Shown: piece by piece, positions 1 to 10,379 of the stretch
Position numbering within the stretch: position 1 is the first letter of the stretch
Layout: each line of letters begins with the position of its first letter
DNA from: Paenibacillus sonchi
GTDB taxonomy: Bacteria; Bacillota; Bacilli; Paenibacillales; Paenibacillaceae
DNA length: 64,000 nt
Direction: 5' to 3'
NCBI RefSeq assembly: GCF_016772475.1
Contig: NZ_CP068595.1
Location: 7,413,533 to 7,477,532 of the forward strand
Position numbers and translations under genes: made by a program
The notes under the pieces: model-generated
Told to the model about the DNA's origin: nothing
Seen by the model: the letters and a program-made list of their open reading frames with translations, nothing else
Database searches by the model: none

Positions 1-502
1 GAAGATACTTCATGTTAAACAATATATTTGTAATACCACTGAAGGAAATGGAGCAGCAGATTCCAAGATGCAGAACAGACAACATCTGCGTCATATAGCC
101 GCCGGCGCTTCCGCCGCTGACTACGATACGCGTCCGGTCGATGCCAGGCTGCTTCCTGACTGCTGATAATGCGGCGCTATTGAATATCAGGTCGTCGTCC
201 ACCAGGCTTCCGTTATACTCTGGCTTAAAATCAATCGGTGTCGATACAGCCCAGCCGTTCATCAAATAAAGGTTCAACGTGGCGTCATTCTCGGGCATTT
301 CGTAATGCGCGATGAACACCAGCGGCTTTGGTTCAGGTGCCGGTTCCGGTAGATAGATACGGATATAACGCCGGCATACGGTGCCGTCTTTTGAAATGAA
401 CGGAATTTCAATATCCCGTTTCTCAACGGAGAAAGGCAGTTCCTGCTCTTTAACATTTGCTTCCGATAAAAGAGCCATCACTTTTCGGATATCACGTTTC
501 AT
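1..502 (-). CDS. alpha/beta hydrolase (esterase), 3' end outside window
   Basis: Translation from the ATG at 502 gives about 167 residues without a stop; the C-terminus lies beyond base 1. The start has an AGGAGG-type site 7-8 bases upstream. The visible part has an alpha/beta-hydrolase layout: a beta strand LVFIAHYE near residue 75 and the nucleophile elbow GGSAGG near residue 140, with Ser as the expected nucleophile. The acid and His are not in the window. It starts 24 bases after the GH43 stop, so it is probably the second gene of that operon. The substrate cannot be told; the neighbours suggest an acyl ester on a plant polysaccharide. Confidence 0.75.
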   Translation of the reverse strand, partial: MKRDIRKVMALLSEANVKEQELPFSVEKRDIEIPFISKDGTVCRRYIRIYLPEPAPEPKPLVFIAHYEMPENDATLNLYLMNGWAVSTPIDFKPEYNGSLVDDDLIFNSAALSAVRKQPGIDRTRIVVSGGSAGGYMTQMLSVLHLGICCSISFSGITNILFNMKYL

Positions 503-526
503 ACATGTTCCTCCTCCGCTCCAGGA

Positions 527-1578
527 TTAATCATAGTCTTCGATGCGCCACTCGTCTTTCCAGTCTAGGTAGGCCATCTTCCCGTCGAACCGGAAGGGCA
601 GCCATACATAATCCGCTTTATGTGTATTCTCATTCACATTAAAAGTGGAAGCGGTGAACGTAACAGGTTCATCCTGACGGTCCGGATTGAAGTACCGGTC
701 ATAAGCGTCCGAAAGAATGTCATACGTAACCATTCCTTCTTCATCGGTAATCCAACGATCAGCCAAAGCAATATAAAGATCTTTTTTCTTCGGATGCTTG
801 AATATCGAAGATACCTGGGAACAGAAGGAGGTATTCGTAGGATCATTCACATGCGGATTACCCAGAATTTCAAATGGGCCGTGGAAGGTCCGTGAACATG
901 CAACTTCTGATGGATTCGGATTGTAACTTGTCGTACCAGAGGTCACCAAATAATGCAGGTTTTTTCTTGTAAAATATGCCGGTGCTTCGCGGACGTAAGG
1001 CGGATAAAGATTTGGGAAATGAGTTGAATAATATCCCGTTACACCCGTATAATCTGCGGTCAAATCTGCACAAATCAATTCACTGTGAACCCTTTCGAAG
1101 TAATAATACGCTTTCCCGTCCCGTGCAACCGCCAGGTCGAAATCACCGGCGCTCATATTTAACGGGCGGTACTTGGTTGTAATCATAGTATAGGGCCCCA
1201 GCAATCGATCTGCGGACATTATGGTCAGGGTTTGGGTGCTATCCTTTTCCATTATTTTCAGGAAGCAAATATACTTCCCGGTATTCTTGTTGAAAATAAT
1301 GTGTGGACGGTCCATATAACTGGTTGGATGAAGCGAAGAAGCAGGATCATTTTCCACAGGGGGAATAATCACCCCTCATCTTGCCAATTGTAAAGGTCCT
1401 TGGACGAATAACAACGGACTCCCCAGTGCCAGATTCCGCTGCCCGGAGTTGTCTTCCCCTTGTTCTCACCGTACCAATAGAAAGTATCATTCTCGTAGAA
1501 GATGGAACCTGCGTGAGCTTGAATTCGTTTGCCTTCCGTATCCAGCCAGATTTGCCCCGGTTTAATTGATGTTTGCAT
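527..1578 (-). CDS. glycoside hydrolase family 43 enzyme (one apparent frameshift)
   Basis: Two overlapping frames (1578-1369 and 1372-527) join into one ~350-residue protein if the C run at 1372-1375 has one more base; the join then reads through DEG-VIIPP. GH43-like features are AHAG near residue 22, YWYGE near 37, DRPHIIF near 90, an Asp in AGDFDLA, and a candidate general acid Glu in REAPAYF. No signal peptide is seen, so it probably acts inside the cell on imported oligosaccharides. GH43 enzymes are usually exo-acting arabinosidases, xylosidases or galactanases; the exact activity is not decidable here. It is transcribed from the promoter at 1652-1716. Confidence 0.8.
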
Positions 1579-1651
1579 AGATGATTTGGATCCTTTCTTG
1601 ATATCAGATTTTAGTCATATGCTGACAAATCTATACTTACCTCACAGCTTA

Positions 1652-1716
1652 ATTATAGGTTCCTGTATTTACGCGTTGATATAAAGGAATCCAAACATAT
1701 ATATCTCATTTCTAAT
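1652..1716 (-). promoter_or_regulatory. regulon-type promoter and activator box for GH43 operon
   Basis: On the minus strand a perfect TATAAT (1652-1657) has no good -35. Starting 21 bases upstream is the recurrent box (1678-1716): GATATAAAGGAAT, then CCAAACAT, then an ATATCTCATTTCTAA segment. Two ATTC-like half-sites start at 1689 and 1708, 19 bases apart, and a third at 1727 points to the divergent regulator promoter. The pattern suggests a tandem-site AraC-type activator. Confidence 0.7.
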
Positions 1717-1743
1717 ATGCGGCTGAATTCCAATCTATAGACA

Positions 1744-1772
1744 TTGCAAGCCGGCCAACAGATTCATATAAT
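1744..1772 (+). promoter_or_regulatory. sigma-A-type promoter of YesN-type regulator gene
   Basis: TTGCAA (1744-1749), a 17-base spacer and TATAAT (1767-1772). A 22-base block including this -10 (1762-1783) is identical to 10398-10419 in front of the kinase gene, so the two partners appear to share promoter ancestry and control. Confidence 0.75.
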
Positions 1773-1826
1773 GGGGTTACCTCAAGCAGAAATGGGAGAT
1801 CAGCAACCAACCGGAGGAATCAAATT

Positions 1827-3437
1827 ATGTACCAACTGCTTATCGTTGACGACGAAACCTCGGTCGTAGACAGTCTGGCAATGACTGTGCAATGGAAGGA
1901 TTATGGAATAGAAGAGGTTCATTGTGCATACTCGGCTCAAGAAGCACTGCTCATTGCGGCCAAGCATTCGATAGACATTATGATCACTGACATTCAGATG
2001 CCTGAAATGTCCGGATTGGAATTGATCGAAGTGATACAGCATTATTCGCGCAAAATCCGCTGTATCATTCTTTCGGGCCATGACGAGTTTGAATATGCCA
2101 GGAAAGCCATGGCTTATCAGACACTGGATTACTTGCTGAAGCCAATCGATTATACAGAGTTAATTAACTCTGTTAAGAAAGCGATTCAGCAGGTGGAAGA
2201 GGAGTGGAAGGAAGTGATATCCTTCCAGCGCATTAAGCAAACGCTGGAGGCTAATCTCCCGCTACTGCGGTCACAGCTGCTTAACGACCTGCTCAAGAAC
2301 AAGATCATCCGCCATGAGGTTTTGGAAGAGAGACTTGCTCTGGTAGGCGTTCCCTTCCGGTTCGATGACCCCTACATGATGATGGTTGTTCGCATGGAGG
2401 AGGACTTCTCAGGGTACGACCTTCAATCCTTATCGCTCCTTGAATATGCCGTAACAAACATTGCTGATGAAGTGTTCCAAAAACTGTTCAGTTTATGGCA
2501 TTGTGTCACCGAGCAGGGATATTTAGTTTTTCTCATCAAAGGCAACCAGCAAGACGCTTTGCATTTGGTGGATTCGTTCGCAGTAAAGCTGCAGAATCAT
2601 GTCCAAAAATTCCTGAAAGGCTCACTCTCAATCTGCCTAAGCAATATCGCCAAGTTTCCTGGCGACCTGCAAAACTTATATCTGGCTGCAATCAACGCCA
2701 TTAACCGGAATATCGGAAATAATAAAAGCTTCTTCCTGACCATTAATGAAAAAAGTGAGCAGCCTCAGAGCTCCATCATCAAAAAATTATATGCTCCGCC
2801 TGCACTTTCAACGCTGCTGGACTCAGGCAACTGGGACGAGGCGATTGCCAAGATCGATGAATTGCTCGTTGTCGGCGGCAATGCAGACGAACAATCTCAC
2901 GATCTTTCACAGGATCAATTATTTACGGTGCTGCTATATCTCTCATCCTCATTCACGATGTGTTTCCAACCCAATGGGTCCAGTCTATATGATCAGATGG
3001 GACCAGAATTCGATTTGTTGCTCCGCAAGAAGGGACATCTTTCAAGACAACGAATCTATGACTGGGCCAGTAAAATTATAGCAGCACTAAAAGCTAAGAC
3101 GTCGACTCAAATGGAGAATGCGCAACAGCAGATTGCCGCTAAAGTCCGGACGTTTATTCATGAACATTTGTCCGAGGGGATTTCACTGCAAATCATTGCC
3201 GACCATGTGGGGCTGCATCCTGTTTATCTCTCCAAAATTTACAAGACGGTTATGAATGAAACGATTGGTGATTATATTTTTCAATTTCGAATGGAAAGAG
3301 CCATACATCTCCTGCGAAATACCGACTTAAAAATAGCTGAAATCAGCGATCAGCTGGGCTTTCAGGCCACCCCCCATTTCATTAAAATTTTCAAAGAACA
3401 TTTTGGCACGACGCCGCAGGACTACCGGAATCGTTAA
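1827..3437 (+). CDS. YesN-type response regulator with AraC DNA-binding domain
   Basis: A 536-residue protein. The N-terminal receiver domain (about 1-120) has the acidic pair VDDE at 7-10, the phospho-acceptor Asp55 in ITDIQMP and the Lys of YLLKPID. A long helical middle region follows, and about the last 100 residues form a double helix-turn-helix AraC domain ending in a GFQATPHFIKIFKEHFG-like signature. Start ATG with GGAGG 8 bases upstream. This is the standard architecture of the regulators that work with YesM-type kinases on sugar regulons. The kinase at 10439-12115 is the obvious partner, and the repeated boxes upstream of the esterase and glycosidase operons are the likely targets. 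Divergent to the GH43 operon. Confidence 0.92.
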   Translation: MYQLLIVDDETSVVDSLAMTVQWKDYGIEEVHCAYSAQEALLIAAKHSIDIMITDIQMPEMSGLELIEVIQHYSRKIRCIILSGHDEFEYARKAMAYQTLDYLLKPIDYTELINSVKKAIQQVEEEWKEVISFQRIKQTLEANLPLLRSQLLNDLLKNKIIRHEVLEERLALVGVPFRFDDPYMMMVVRMEEDFSGYDLQSLSLLEYAVTNIADEVFQKLFSLWHCVTEQGYLVFLIKGNQQDALHLVDSFAVKLQNHVQKFLKGSLSICLSNIAKFPGDLQNLYLAAINAINRNIGNNKSFFLTINEKSEQPQSSIIKKLYAPPALSTLLDSGNWDEAIAKIDELLVVGGNADEQSHDLSQDQLFTVLLYLSSSFTMCFQPNGSSLYDQMGPEFDLLLRKKGHLSRQRIYDWASKIIAALKAKTSTQMENAQQQIAAKVRTFIHEHLSEGISLQIIADHVGLHPVYLSKIYKTVMNETIGDYIFQFRMERAIHLLRNTDLKIAEISDQLGFQATPHFIKIFKEHFGTTPQDYRNR

Positions 3438-3466
3438 GCTTATACTTATTGATCAATTACGCGCGA

Positions 3467-3509
3467 AAAGGCTCCCTGGTAATTTTCAACAATTACCGGG
3501 AGCCTTTTT
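3467..3509. terminator. bidirectional intrinsic terminator
   Basis: A GC-rich inverted repeat (GGCTCCCTGGTAATT and its near complement) with a T run on the right and an A run on the left. It sits between the convergent regulator gene and GH3 gene and can serve both. Confidence 0.85.
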
Positions 3510-3525
3510 GGCTAGGATACACCAT

Positions 3526-6338
3526 TTACTGAAGCTGACTGCCTGGGGCTGCCATTGCTTGGAGAATACGTTCTTCCAAAGAACTTGTCATAATGATCTT
3601 GAACCCCTTCACTTCCATTCCGCTTTGACCAAAGACCAACCTGAAATGTACAGTTTTTTGTAATATTGGCTGCTGGATATCAAAGGATATAGTTTTCCAT
3701 TCCGTATCCTCTCCTGTCAACGTAAGGGTTAGAAGGATGTCATTATCATGAAAGATGCTCACAGGGATTTGGGCAAGTTGACTGTTCCCGGCCGCCGCGC
3801 GGCAAGTCAACTCCACTCGATAAAGTCCACGCTCCTGCAAGATAGCTCGAAGATACGTACTCTGTCCTCTTGAGGTATCAAATATCTCCCCTGGCACAAT
3901 AGCCTCCTTCTCCACAGGAACCGAAATCATCTCCAGGACTACATCGCCTTCCTCTTTCCGGTATGCAGTCAATGCCTTGTCCAGCTCTGTTTCCAATCCC
4001 TGCATCCGGTTAAAGGCTGTTGTTCCCATCAAATAGCGACAAATATTCATTGCTGAGCGCTGATATTCACCGCGTGTTACCGTTCCCTTTTGCATAGCTT
4101 CTGCGGAGTTATCCCCTCTGGCGTTCTGCTCGGAGTCGCTCACTACCATGAACAAGTCATTCTGTGCCCTTATCATTGCTGCCACATTCTGGACACTGCC
4201 TTCTTCTCCTTCGTCATTTCCCATTGCCCACCAATCGGTCATTACAATCCCTCTGAAGCCCCACTCTCCCCGCAGAATTGTGGTTGTAAGATCATAGTTG
4301 CTGGCAGACCAATAGCCATTGATCGGGTTATACGAGGTCATAACCGAAATCGCATTGCCCTCTTTGACCGCCATTTCAAACCCGCGCAGATAAATCTCCC
4401 GCAGGGCCCGTTCCGAAACTACTGCCTCTACTGTGTTACGATGGGCCTCCTGGCTGTTGCACGCAAAATGTTTGATGGTGCCCGTCACATCATATGGATT
4501 CATACCATGCAGTTGGGCAACCACCATCCGGCCTGTCAGGAACGGGTCCTCACTAAAATATTCAAAATTCCGGCCATTCAGAGGATTACGGTGGATGTTC
4601 ATTCCCGGTCCAAGCAAAGTGTCTACATGGTTTTTCCGCAGTTCCAAACCTTCGTACATATACAGTTCTTTCAGCAATTCTTCGTTAAAAGTACAGCCCA
4701 GGCAGGTTCCATTGGGCATGGAAAATGCTAAATTGCCACAGTCCATTCGAATACCGCTCGGACCATCTGCTGAGCAGGCAACGGGGATTCCGAAAGCTTC
4801 CAGCCTCTTTGTAACACCGCCGAATGCACCGGCTGTGCCCGGTGTAACCTTTGGACTGCTCATGCCTTCGCCGCGCACAATACAGCATAAATCTTCATCC
4901 GAAAGTTGAGCAATATAATCCTCCATGCTGACTATGCTCGATTTCACATCTGTCAGCTTATATCCTTTGTCACCAGTATAAGGGATTTCTTCTGGAAGAG
5001 TTTCCTCGCGGCGCGCCTTCGGTTCTATGGTCCGTAATGGAACCGGTTCATAGATCAGACTACCGTCAGGGGCACAGCGCATTCGCTCAAATGCAGCAAC
5101 CGGTGCCATGGCCTCTTGTAACTGCTCCAGTACCTGAAGCTTGTCTATGGCAATGCTGCCGCAAGATTTCGCCTCCCTCACATGATCCCCCACATGGAAG
5201 ATGTAGCTTCCAGCCTCCAATACCCAAGCCGATTTACAGCCCGTGATTCCTGAATCATCATAGGACGCTATTGCTTTATGGGGAATTTCAATTTCAACGG
5301 ATTGTTTCACGCCCGGAAGCAGCTCTTTGGTTTTCGCAAAGCCGGCGAGTACGCGGGCTGACTTACCCAGCTTGCCTTGCGGAGCTTGACAGTAGACCTG
5401 GATGACCTGTTTCCCCGGTCTGTTTCCGGTATTGGTGACTGTAACATTAATCTGGACACTGTCGTTCAATTGCTCTATCCGTTCTGTCCGTGTTTCAAAT
5501 GTGGTGTAGGACAGGCCGAAGCCAAATGGATACAAGACACGGTCTTTGGCAAAAGTCTCAAAGTAGCGGTATCCAACATAGATATCTTCCTGGTAAAAAT
5601 TGCGTTTTGATCCCCCATGATTAGCCGTGGACGGATAATCCTCAATGTCCCTTGCTATGGTGTCCGTCATTCTCCCGCTCGGACTTACCCTTCCAGTCAA
5701 TACATCGAGAACACCGTTTCCGCCTTCCTGTCCACCTTGCCAGACATACATCACAGCAGAAGGTTTATATTTCTCCACCCACTTCATATCTATGATGTTG
5801 CCCACATTCAGCAGCACCACGGTCCGTTCAAATCCATTGCATACCATTTCCAACATAGCTTTCTCGGCTTCTGTCAGTAAATAGCTACCGGCTTCCGGCT
5901 TGTTATCCTGATCTTCCCCGGCTGTGCGACCAAGCAAGACGATTGCCGTTTCTGACTCCTTAGCCGCTTGCATAACCAGATCAGCATCAAGCAGCATTTC
6001 TTCTTGGAACCACGGTTCCTTACCCCAACCCGCACCTTTCTCAAACGGATGCTCTTTCACCCAATCGAGATAAAACTGCTTTACCGTCTGATTGATCTCA
6101 TAGCCTTCTTTACTTTCCAAAGCCTCTGCAATGCCAACAACGTATTTGGTATTGACCATCCCCCGGAACCGGTACCGCTTTTGTAATAGTTAAACTGTGA
6201 TCGGCCAAACAGCGCGACTTTTCCCCCTGGTGCAAGCGGCAAAACATTGCAGTCATTTTTAAGCAGTACAACACCTTCTGCTACGGCTTGCCGCGCTTTC
6301 GCAGCGTAGAGTTGCAAGTCAAAGTTTGTCTCACTCAT
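3526..6338 (-). CDS. GH3 beta-glycosidase, permuted domain order (one apparent frameshift)
   Basis: Two frames (from 6347 and from 6159) join into ~937 residues if the C run at 6160-6164 has six bases; the join restores GTGSGG-MVNTKY. The start is taken as ATG 6338, 9 bases after AGGAGG; ATG 6347 directly abuts that site. The alpha/beta-sandwich domain comes first, with the acid/base Glu ~142 in GRTAGED, then a fibronectin-III-like domain (GFGLSYTTFE before it), then the TIM barrel with nucleophile Asp ~701 in VMTDWW. This inverted order is known from Ruminococcus and Butyrivibrio GH3 enzymes. The last ~130 residues look like an extra beta-sandwich, perhaps carbohydrate binding. No signal peptide. 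Probably co-transcribed with the two permeases. Confidence 0.88.
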
Positions 6339-6354
6339 CTCTTTCATCCTCCTA

Positions 6355-6441
6355 TCAGAGCTTGGTCAGTTCGTTCACAATTTCAATAACACACGCTTCC
6401 AGCTTCAGGCCATCAAGTGCAAGCCCCAATCTATGGTGCGA
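6355..6441 (-). pseudogene. C-terminal remnant of an HSL-type esterase gene
   Basis: The minus frame ends LEACVIEIVNELTKL-stop. This resembles the tail of the esterase at 21391-22548 (DCAVEIVKAIREL) and has the same spacing from a possible SHH segment. No upstream start or body remains. Only a short match by eye, so it could be chance. Confidence 0.35.
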
Positions 6442-6487
6442 TCATTCTTCTTCTTTGAATAACTGTATTTTTATCAGGCTTGTCGTC

Positions 6488-7360
6488 CTACTCCTTCACT
6501 GCCCCAATCACTATACCTTTCGCAAAGAATTTTTGGAGGAAGGGATAGATCAGCAAGATCGGCAAAGCTCCGATGAAGATTTGGGCAGAATTCAGGGACA
6601 ATGCATTGAATTTCGCTGCGGCTTCTGCATTCTTGATATCAATATTTGGCATCGATATAGCGGCCTTCAAGAACGTACTCAGCGGGGCGTTTTCCGGCTT
6701 CATATAGATTTGACCCGCCAACCATTCATTCCATTCTCCTACCACCGTGAACAGCCCTACTGTTGCCATGACCGGCAGCGACAAGGGTAACATCACTCTC
6801 AGATACACTTTCCAGTGCCCGGCACCATCTATAAATGCTGCTTCTTCCAGCTCCTGCGGTAATGCCTTGAAAAAATTCATAATCAGGATGATATTAAATA
6901 CATTGATCATCGTCGGCAGGATCAGCGCCCATATGGTGTTATACAGACCCATTTTGGTCACCACCAGATACGTCGGAATCATCCCTCCGTTGAAAAGCAT
7001 GGCTACAATAAAAAATCCGACAAACCATTTGTAGCCCGCAATCCCTTTCTGTCCTCCGCCTTTGGACAGTACATAAGCTGCCATACTGGTCACCGTCAGC
7101 CCCAACGTTACACTTAACAAGGTCCGTTCCACCGAAATCCAGAGGGAACGAAGCAATTGGGTATCTTCCAGCGCCCTGCTGTAGGAGTTCAGATTCAACC
7201 CAATCGGCCAAAAGGTTACTTTATTGGCAGATACGGCTGCACTGGAACTTAAGGATACAGACAAAACATGAAGAAACGGCAGGATGCAGATCACGGCCAG
7301 CATGACCATGATGATATTGTTGATGAGTTGAAATGTACTGAATTTGGCTGTTCTACGCAT
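6488..7360 (-). CDS. ABC transporter permease, YtcP/LplC type
   Basis: A 290-residue integral membrane protein of the CUT1 carbohydrate importer class, with about six membrane helices beginning at INNIIMVMLAVICILPFLHVL. The cytoplasmic EAA loop is visible (EEAAFIDGAGHWKVYLRVMLP), where the ATPase would dock. Start ATG preceded by AAGGAG with 7-base spacing. It starts 11 bases after the stop of the other permease gene, so they form one operon. No ATPase gene lies nearby; these importers often share an MsmK/MsmX-type ATPase encoded elsewhere. Confidence 0.9.
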   Translation of the reverse strand: MRRTAKFSTFQLINNIIMVMLAVICILPFLHVLSVSLSSSAAVSANKVTFWPIGLNLNSYSRALEDTQLLRSLWISVERTLLSVTLGLTVTSMAAYVLSKGGGQKGIAGYKWFVGFFIVAMLFNGGMIPTYLVVTKMGLYNTIWALILPTMINVFNIILIMNFFKALPQELEEAAFIDGAGHWKVYLRVMLPLSLPVMATVGLFTVVGEWNEWLAGQIYMKPENAPLSTFLKAAISMPNIDIKNAEAAAKFNALSLNSAQIFIGALPILLIYPFLQKFFAKGIVIGAVKE

Positions 7361-7371
7361 AGGTCCACTCC

Positions 7372-8313
7372 TTAGAAAATCTTATAACCTGCAACTTTGT
7401 AGGCGAGCCGGTATCCGCCTAGAATCAGGATCAGGCCCACTACAGACTTGAACAATCCGATCGCTGTACCGAAACTGAAATTCCCGCCGATCAAACCGAT
7501 ACGGAACACGAAGGTATCAATGATATCGCCGCTCTCATAGACCAGCGGATTGTACAAGTTGAAGATTTGGTCAAAGCCTGCATTGAGCACACCGCCCAGG
7601 GAGATCGTCAGCATGACACAGATAGTGGGGATCAGGCTGGGAAGGGTAATATTCAACATTTGTTTCAGTTTGTTCGCTCCGTCAAGCTGAGCAGCTTCAT
7701 AGAGAGCCGGATTAATGCCCACCAGGGCCGCCAGATAAATGATGGACCCGTAACCGAATTCTTTCCATGCATCCGTAAAGAGCACGATTGGCACAAACCA
7801 GTGGTTGCTGCCCAGAAAGAACACGGGCTCGTGACCCAAGGCTTTCAGCAGCTGGTTCACTAAGCCATATTCCGGATTCAACAGCTGGATGAAGATACCG
7901 CCGAGCACCACCCAGGAAATGAAGTGAGGCAGAAACACAAAGGTTTGAACCGAGGTGCGCAGAAATTTGTGTTTCACCTCATTGATCAGCAGCGCAAACG
8001 CAAGGGTACTGAACATGCCAATGGCTAATTTGAGAAACGAAATTTCCAGCGTGTTCCAAATGACCTGCATGCTGTCGGGATATTCAAATAAAAACTTGAA
8101 TTGGTCTAGTCCGACCCAGGGAGATTTGGAAATCCCCAGAGAGGGCTTATAATCCTGAAAGGCCATTAACAGGCCGCTCATGGGTACATAGACAAAGATT
8201 GCGGTCAGTACCACAGCGGGCAGGAGCATAAGGTATAATCCCCAGCTACCTTTTTGTCTAGTGAATTTCTTTTTTTTTGCCGGTACAGCAGGTACAGCAG
8301 TATTCATGCCCAT
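7372..8313 (-). CDS. ABC transporter permease, LplB/YteP type
   Basis: A 313-residue partner permease. It has a basic N-terminal tail (AKKKKFTRQKG), the typical first helix LYLMLLPAVVLTAIFVYVPM, and the EAA loop YEAAQLDGANKLKQMLNITLP. Start ATG with GGGAGG 9 bases upstream. It is first in the operon with 6488-7360 and the GH3 gene, driven by the regulon promoter at 8354-8416. With the lipoprotein at 8498-10207 it makes a complex-oligosaccharide importer. Confidence 0.9.
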   Translation of the reverse strand: MGMNTAVPAVPAKKKKFTRQKGSWGLYLMLLPAVVLTAIFVYVPMSGLLMAFQDYKPSLGISKSPWVGLDQFKFLFEYPDSMQVIWNTLEISFLKLAIGMFSTLAFALLINEVKHKFLRTSVQTFVFLPHFISWVVLGGIFIQLLNPEYGLVNQLLKALGHEPVFFLGSNHWFVPIVLFTDAWKEFGYGSIIYLAALVGINPALYEAAQLDGANKLKQMLNITLPSLIPTICVMLTISLGGVLNAGFDQIFNLYNPLVYESGDIIDTFVFRIGLIGGNFSFGTAIGLFKSVVGLILILGGYRLAYKVAGYKIF

Positions 8314-8353
8314 TGTCTAAATCCTCCCACCTGATTCTTGTAATCTATTTTTT

Positions 8354-8416
8354 ATTATAGTGATGGGCATTTCGGCTTGATATAAAGCAATGCAAATACC
8401 AATAACGCATTCTAAA
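8354..8416 (-). promoter_or_regulatory. regulon-type promoter and activator box for permease-GH3 operon
   Basis: Minus-strand TATAAT (8354-8359) and, 20 bases upstream, a box starting GATATAAAGCAATGC and ending AACGCATTCTAAA (8379-8416). Spacing matches the other copies to within one base. Confidence 0.7.
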
Positions 8417-8441
8417 TATTATAATTATGGAGGCCGGCTCC

Positions 8442-8484
8442 AAAAAAGAGCGATCTTGATGCGTGAATCCACATCAAGACCGCT
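8442..8484 (-). terminator. intrinsic terminator after lipoprotein gene
   Basis: Minus strand: stem AGCGGTCTTGATG / CATCAAGATCGCT followed by CTTTTTT. It separates the lipoprotein transcript from the permease operon, so the binding protein is made from its own promoter. Confidence 0.85.
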
Positions 8485-8497
8485 GATCAATAATAGG

Positions 8498-10207
8498 TTA
8501 TTTGACGGAATCGTACCATTCATTGACTTCTTTTGTAATGGTATCACCGCCCGAAGACTTCCACTTCTCCACAAATTGATCAAACGTATCCACAGCAGCT
8601 TCGCCGTAAATAATTTTTGAATATGTCTCCATCTGCATTTTTTGCAGCAGCTCGTTTCGGGCCGACATGGTCGACGTTAGCGGACCCATGTAATGCTCCC
8701 TTACGCGCGAGGATTCTTCATCCATGGAAATAAGCATCGCATCGTACACGATTCTTTGTAATGGATTGGTGTCGTCTGCAATCCCAAGAGCTTGCATAAA
8801 GGCACGATCTTTCTCTGTGAGTTCTTCTTTCTTTGCCACTTTTAATGTTATTTCCTTCATCTTCGAGGCAACATCCGGCATGCTTCCAAAAATATAATCG
8901 TTCGAATTAATCTTTCCACCGGGAATCTCTTTCTCATCGGTTACAATCTTTCCATCTTTGACAACATATTGGTAGCCCTCCTGAAATCCTTTGAAATATT
9001 CAAGCGGATTATCGGATTCGTAGACAGCATACATCGAGTTCATATAATGAAAGTAGGCTTGAAGCGCTTCATCCGAAATATCTTTATTGATCACGGTCCC
9101 GCCGGATATCGTAAAATAGGTGTGCAAAGCTGGGCCATTGACCCCATGAGGCAGCGGATAGGGTTTGAACATCGCCGTAGGGTTGGTCGCGAGCAGCATG
9201 GAACCCGGATATTGGATGAAGAAAGAAGGCGCTGCGACAATCCCAACCTTATTGGATGTGACCGCGGTGACAATTGTATTGGGGTCATGTAACGCAATAT
9301 CGCTCGCAAAATACCCTTTATCCTTCCACTCTTTCATCTTCATTAAGCCCTGCTTGACCCCCGGTAGAATTGAACCATTTTGAAGCTTGCCGTCTTCTCC
9401 TGGATACCATCTTTCCGGCATGGCCCCGTAAAGTCCAAAGATCCAGGATCCGTCTCCAAGGGTGCTGCCAGTCATCTTATCCTTCATGGCAAAATCCAGG
9501 GCAAACGTATCCTTCTGCCCATTACCGTCTGGATCCTGATTGACGAAGGCATCCATGACCGTCTCCAACTCTTCAATTGTAGTAGGTGCTTTCAACTTGA
9601 GCTTGTCCAGCCAGTCCTGACGGATCCATAAAACGTTGTTTGCTTGCCCATAATCTGTAGAAGTTCCTGGAATCGCCATTTTTTTGCCGTCTCGAGTGAC
9701 CGATAACCAGGGATCCTTTATATCGGCTAACGCACTTTTCCAAGTTGGAGAGGCATATTTCTCGAACACTTCTTCCACTTCCATGAACTTGCCCGAATCG
9801 ATGAGAAGATTGGTGTTAGCGGGACTGCCCGACATTACGATATCTGGCAATTCGTCGTTCGCAGAGAGCATGAGTTTCAATTTCGTATTATACGAACCAT
9901 CCGTAGCGCCGCCTGTCCATAAAGTTTTAATCTGTACGCCAAACTTGTCCTCGGCCCAGCGTGTGAACACATTGTCCGTAACAGATTCTCCTTCTCTATA
10001 TTTAAAGCCCGGATTTACTCCCATAACGGTGGTAAACGACGCTGCCGGTTCAATTTTTCCATTCACGACATTTAGTGTTTTTGTTTGCGTGTTCGCCTTT
10101 TTATTTTCGCCGCTGCCCTGATTATTAGTATTACTGCAACCCAGTATCCCTGTCGTTAGCAGCGTTGCAGTAAGTGCTGTGGTCAGCACTCTCGTTTTCA
10201 TGTTCAT
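8498..10207 (-). CDS. LplA-type extracellular solute-binding lipoprotein
   Basis: A 569-residue lipoprotein. The start is taken as ATG 10207 (AGGGGG 6-7 bases upstream) rather than an upstream in-frame codon at 10261. The signal peptide MNMKTRVLTTALTATLLTTG ends at a lipobox ILGC, followed by an Asn/Gly/Ser/Lys-rich linker. The mature part looks like a family-1 extracellular binding protein of the large LplA type that captures oligosaccharides for the permeases. It is monocistronic: promoter at 10255-10351, terminator at 8442-8484. A degraded copy of its C-terminus lies at 26085-26225. Confidence 0.9.
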   Translation of the reverse strand: MNMKTRVLTTALTATLLTTGILGCSNTNNQGSGENKKANTQTKTLNVVNGKIEPAASFTTVMGVNPGFKYREGESVTDNVFTRWAEDKFGVQIKTLWTGGATDGSYNTKLKLMLSANDELPDIVMSGSPANTNLLIDSGKFMEVEEVFEKYASPTWKSALADIKDPWLSVTRDGKKMAIPGTSTDYGQANNVLWIRQDWLDKLKLKAPTTIEELETVMDAFVNQDPDGNGQKDTFALDFAMKDKMTGSTLGDGSWIFGLYGAMPERWYPGEDGKLQNGSILPGVKQGLMKMKEWKDKGYFASDIALHDPNTIVTAVTSNKVGIVAAPSFFIQYPGSMLLATNPTAMFKPYPLPHGVNGPALHTYFTISGGTVINKDISDEALQAYFHYMNSMYAVYESDNPLEYFKGFQEGYQYVVKDGKIVTDEKEIPGGKINSNDYIFGSMPDVASKMKEITLKVAKKEELTEKDRAFMQALGIADDTNPLQRIVYDAMLISMDEESSRVREHYMGPLTSTMSARNELLQKMQMETYSKIIYGEAAVDTFDQFVEKWKSSGGDTITKEVNEWYDSVK

Positions 10208-10254
10208 GTAGAACCCCCTGATGATGTTTTTTGAATTCACTTTAATTATAAAAA

Positions 10255-10351
10255 TTCGCATACGGTTATTAAATAACGCTTTCGCAACATCACATATCGT
10301 ATTCTAAACAGGCGTGATAGCGGAATTTAAACATCAATATCGCATTCCAAA
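10255..10351 (-). promoter_or_regulatory. lipoprotein promoter with two tandem activator boxes
   Basis: Minus-strand TATAAT (10255-10260) followed upstream by two copies of the recurrent box: 10266-10308 (ends CATATCGTATTCTAAA) and 10316-10351 (GGAATTTAAACATC then ATATCGCATTCCAAA), 43 bases apart. The proximal box is about one helical turn closer to the -10 than in the other promoters. The distal box has half-sites at 10325, 10344 and 10363, all 19 bases apart, running toward the kinase promoter. Confidence 0.65.
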
Positions 10352-10379
10352 GTTATGTTCATATTCCAAGTGATACGCA

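Noticed and set aside
4090..4731. 213-codon plus-strand ORF
   Set aside because: Antisense shadow of the first GH3 gene.
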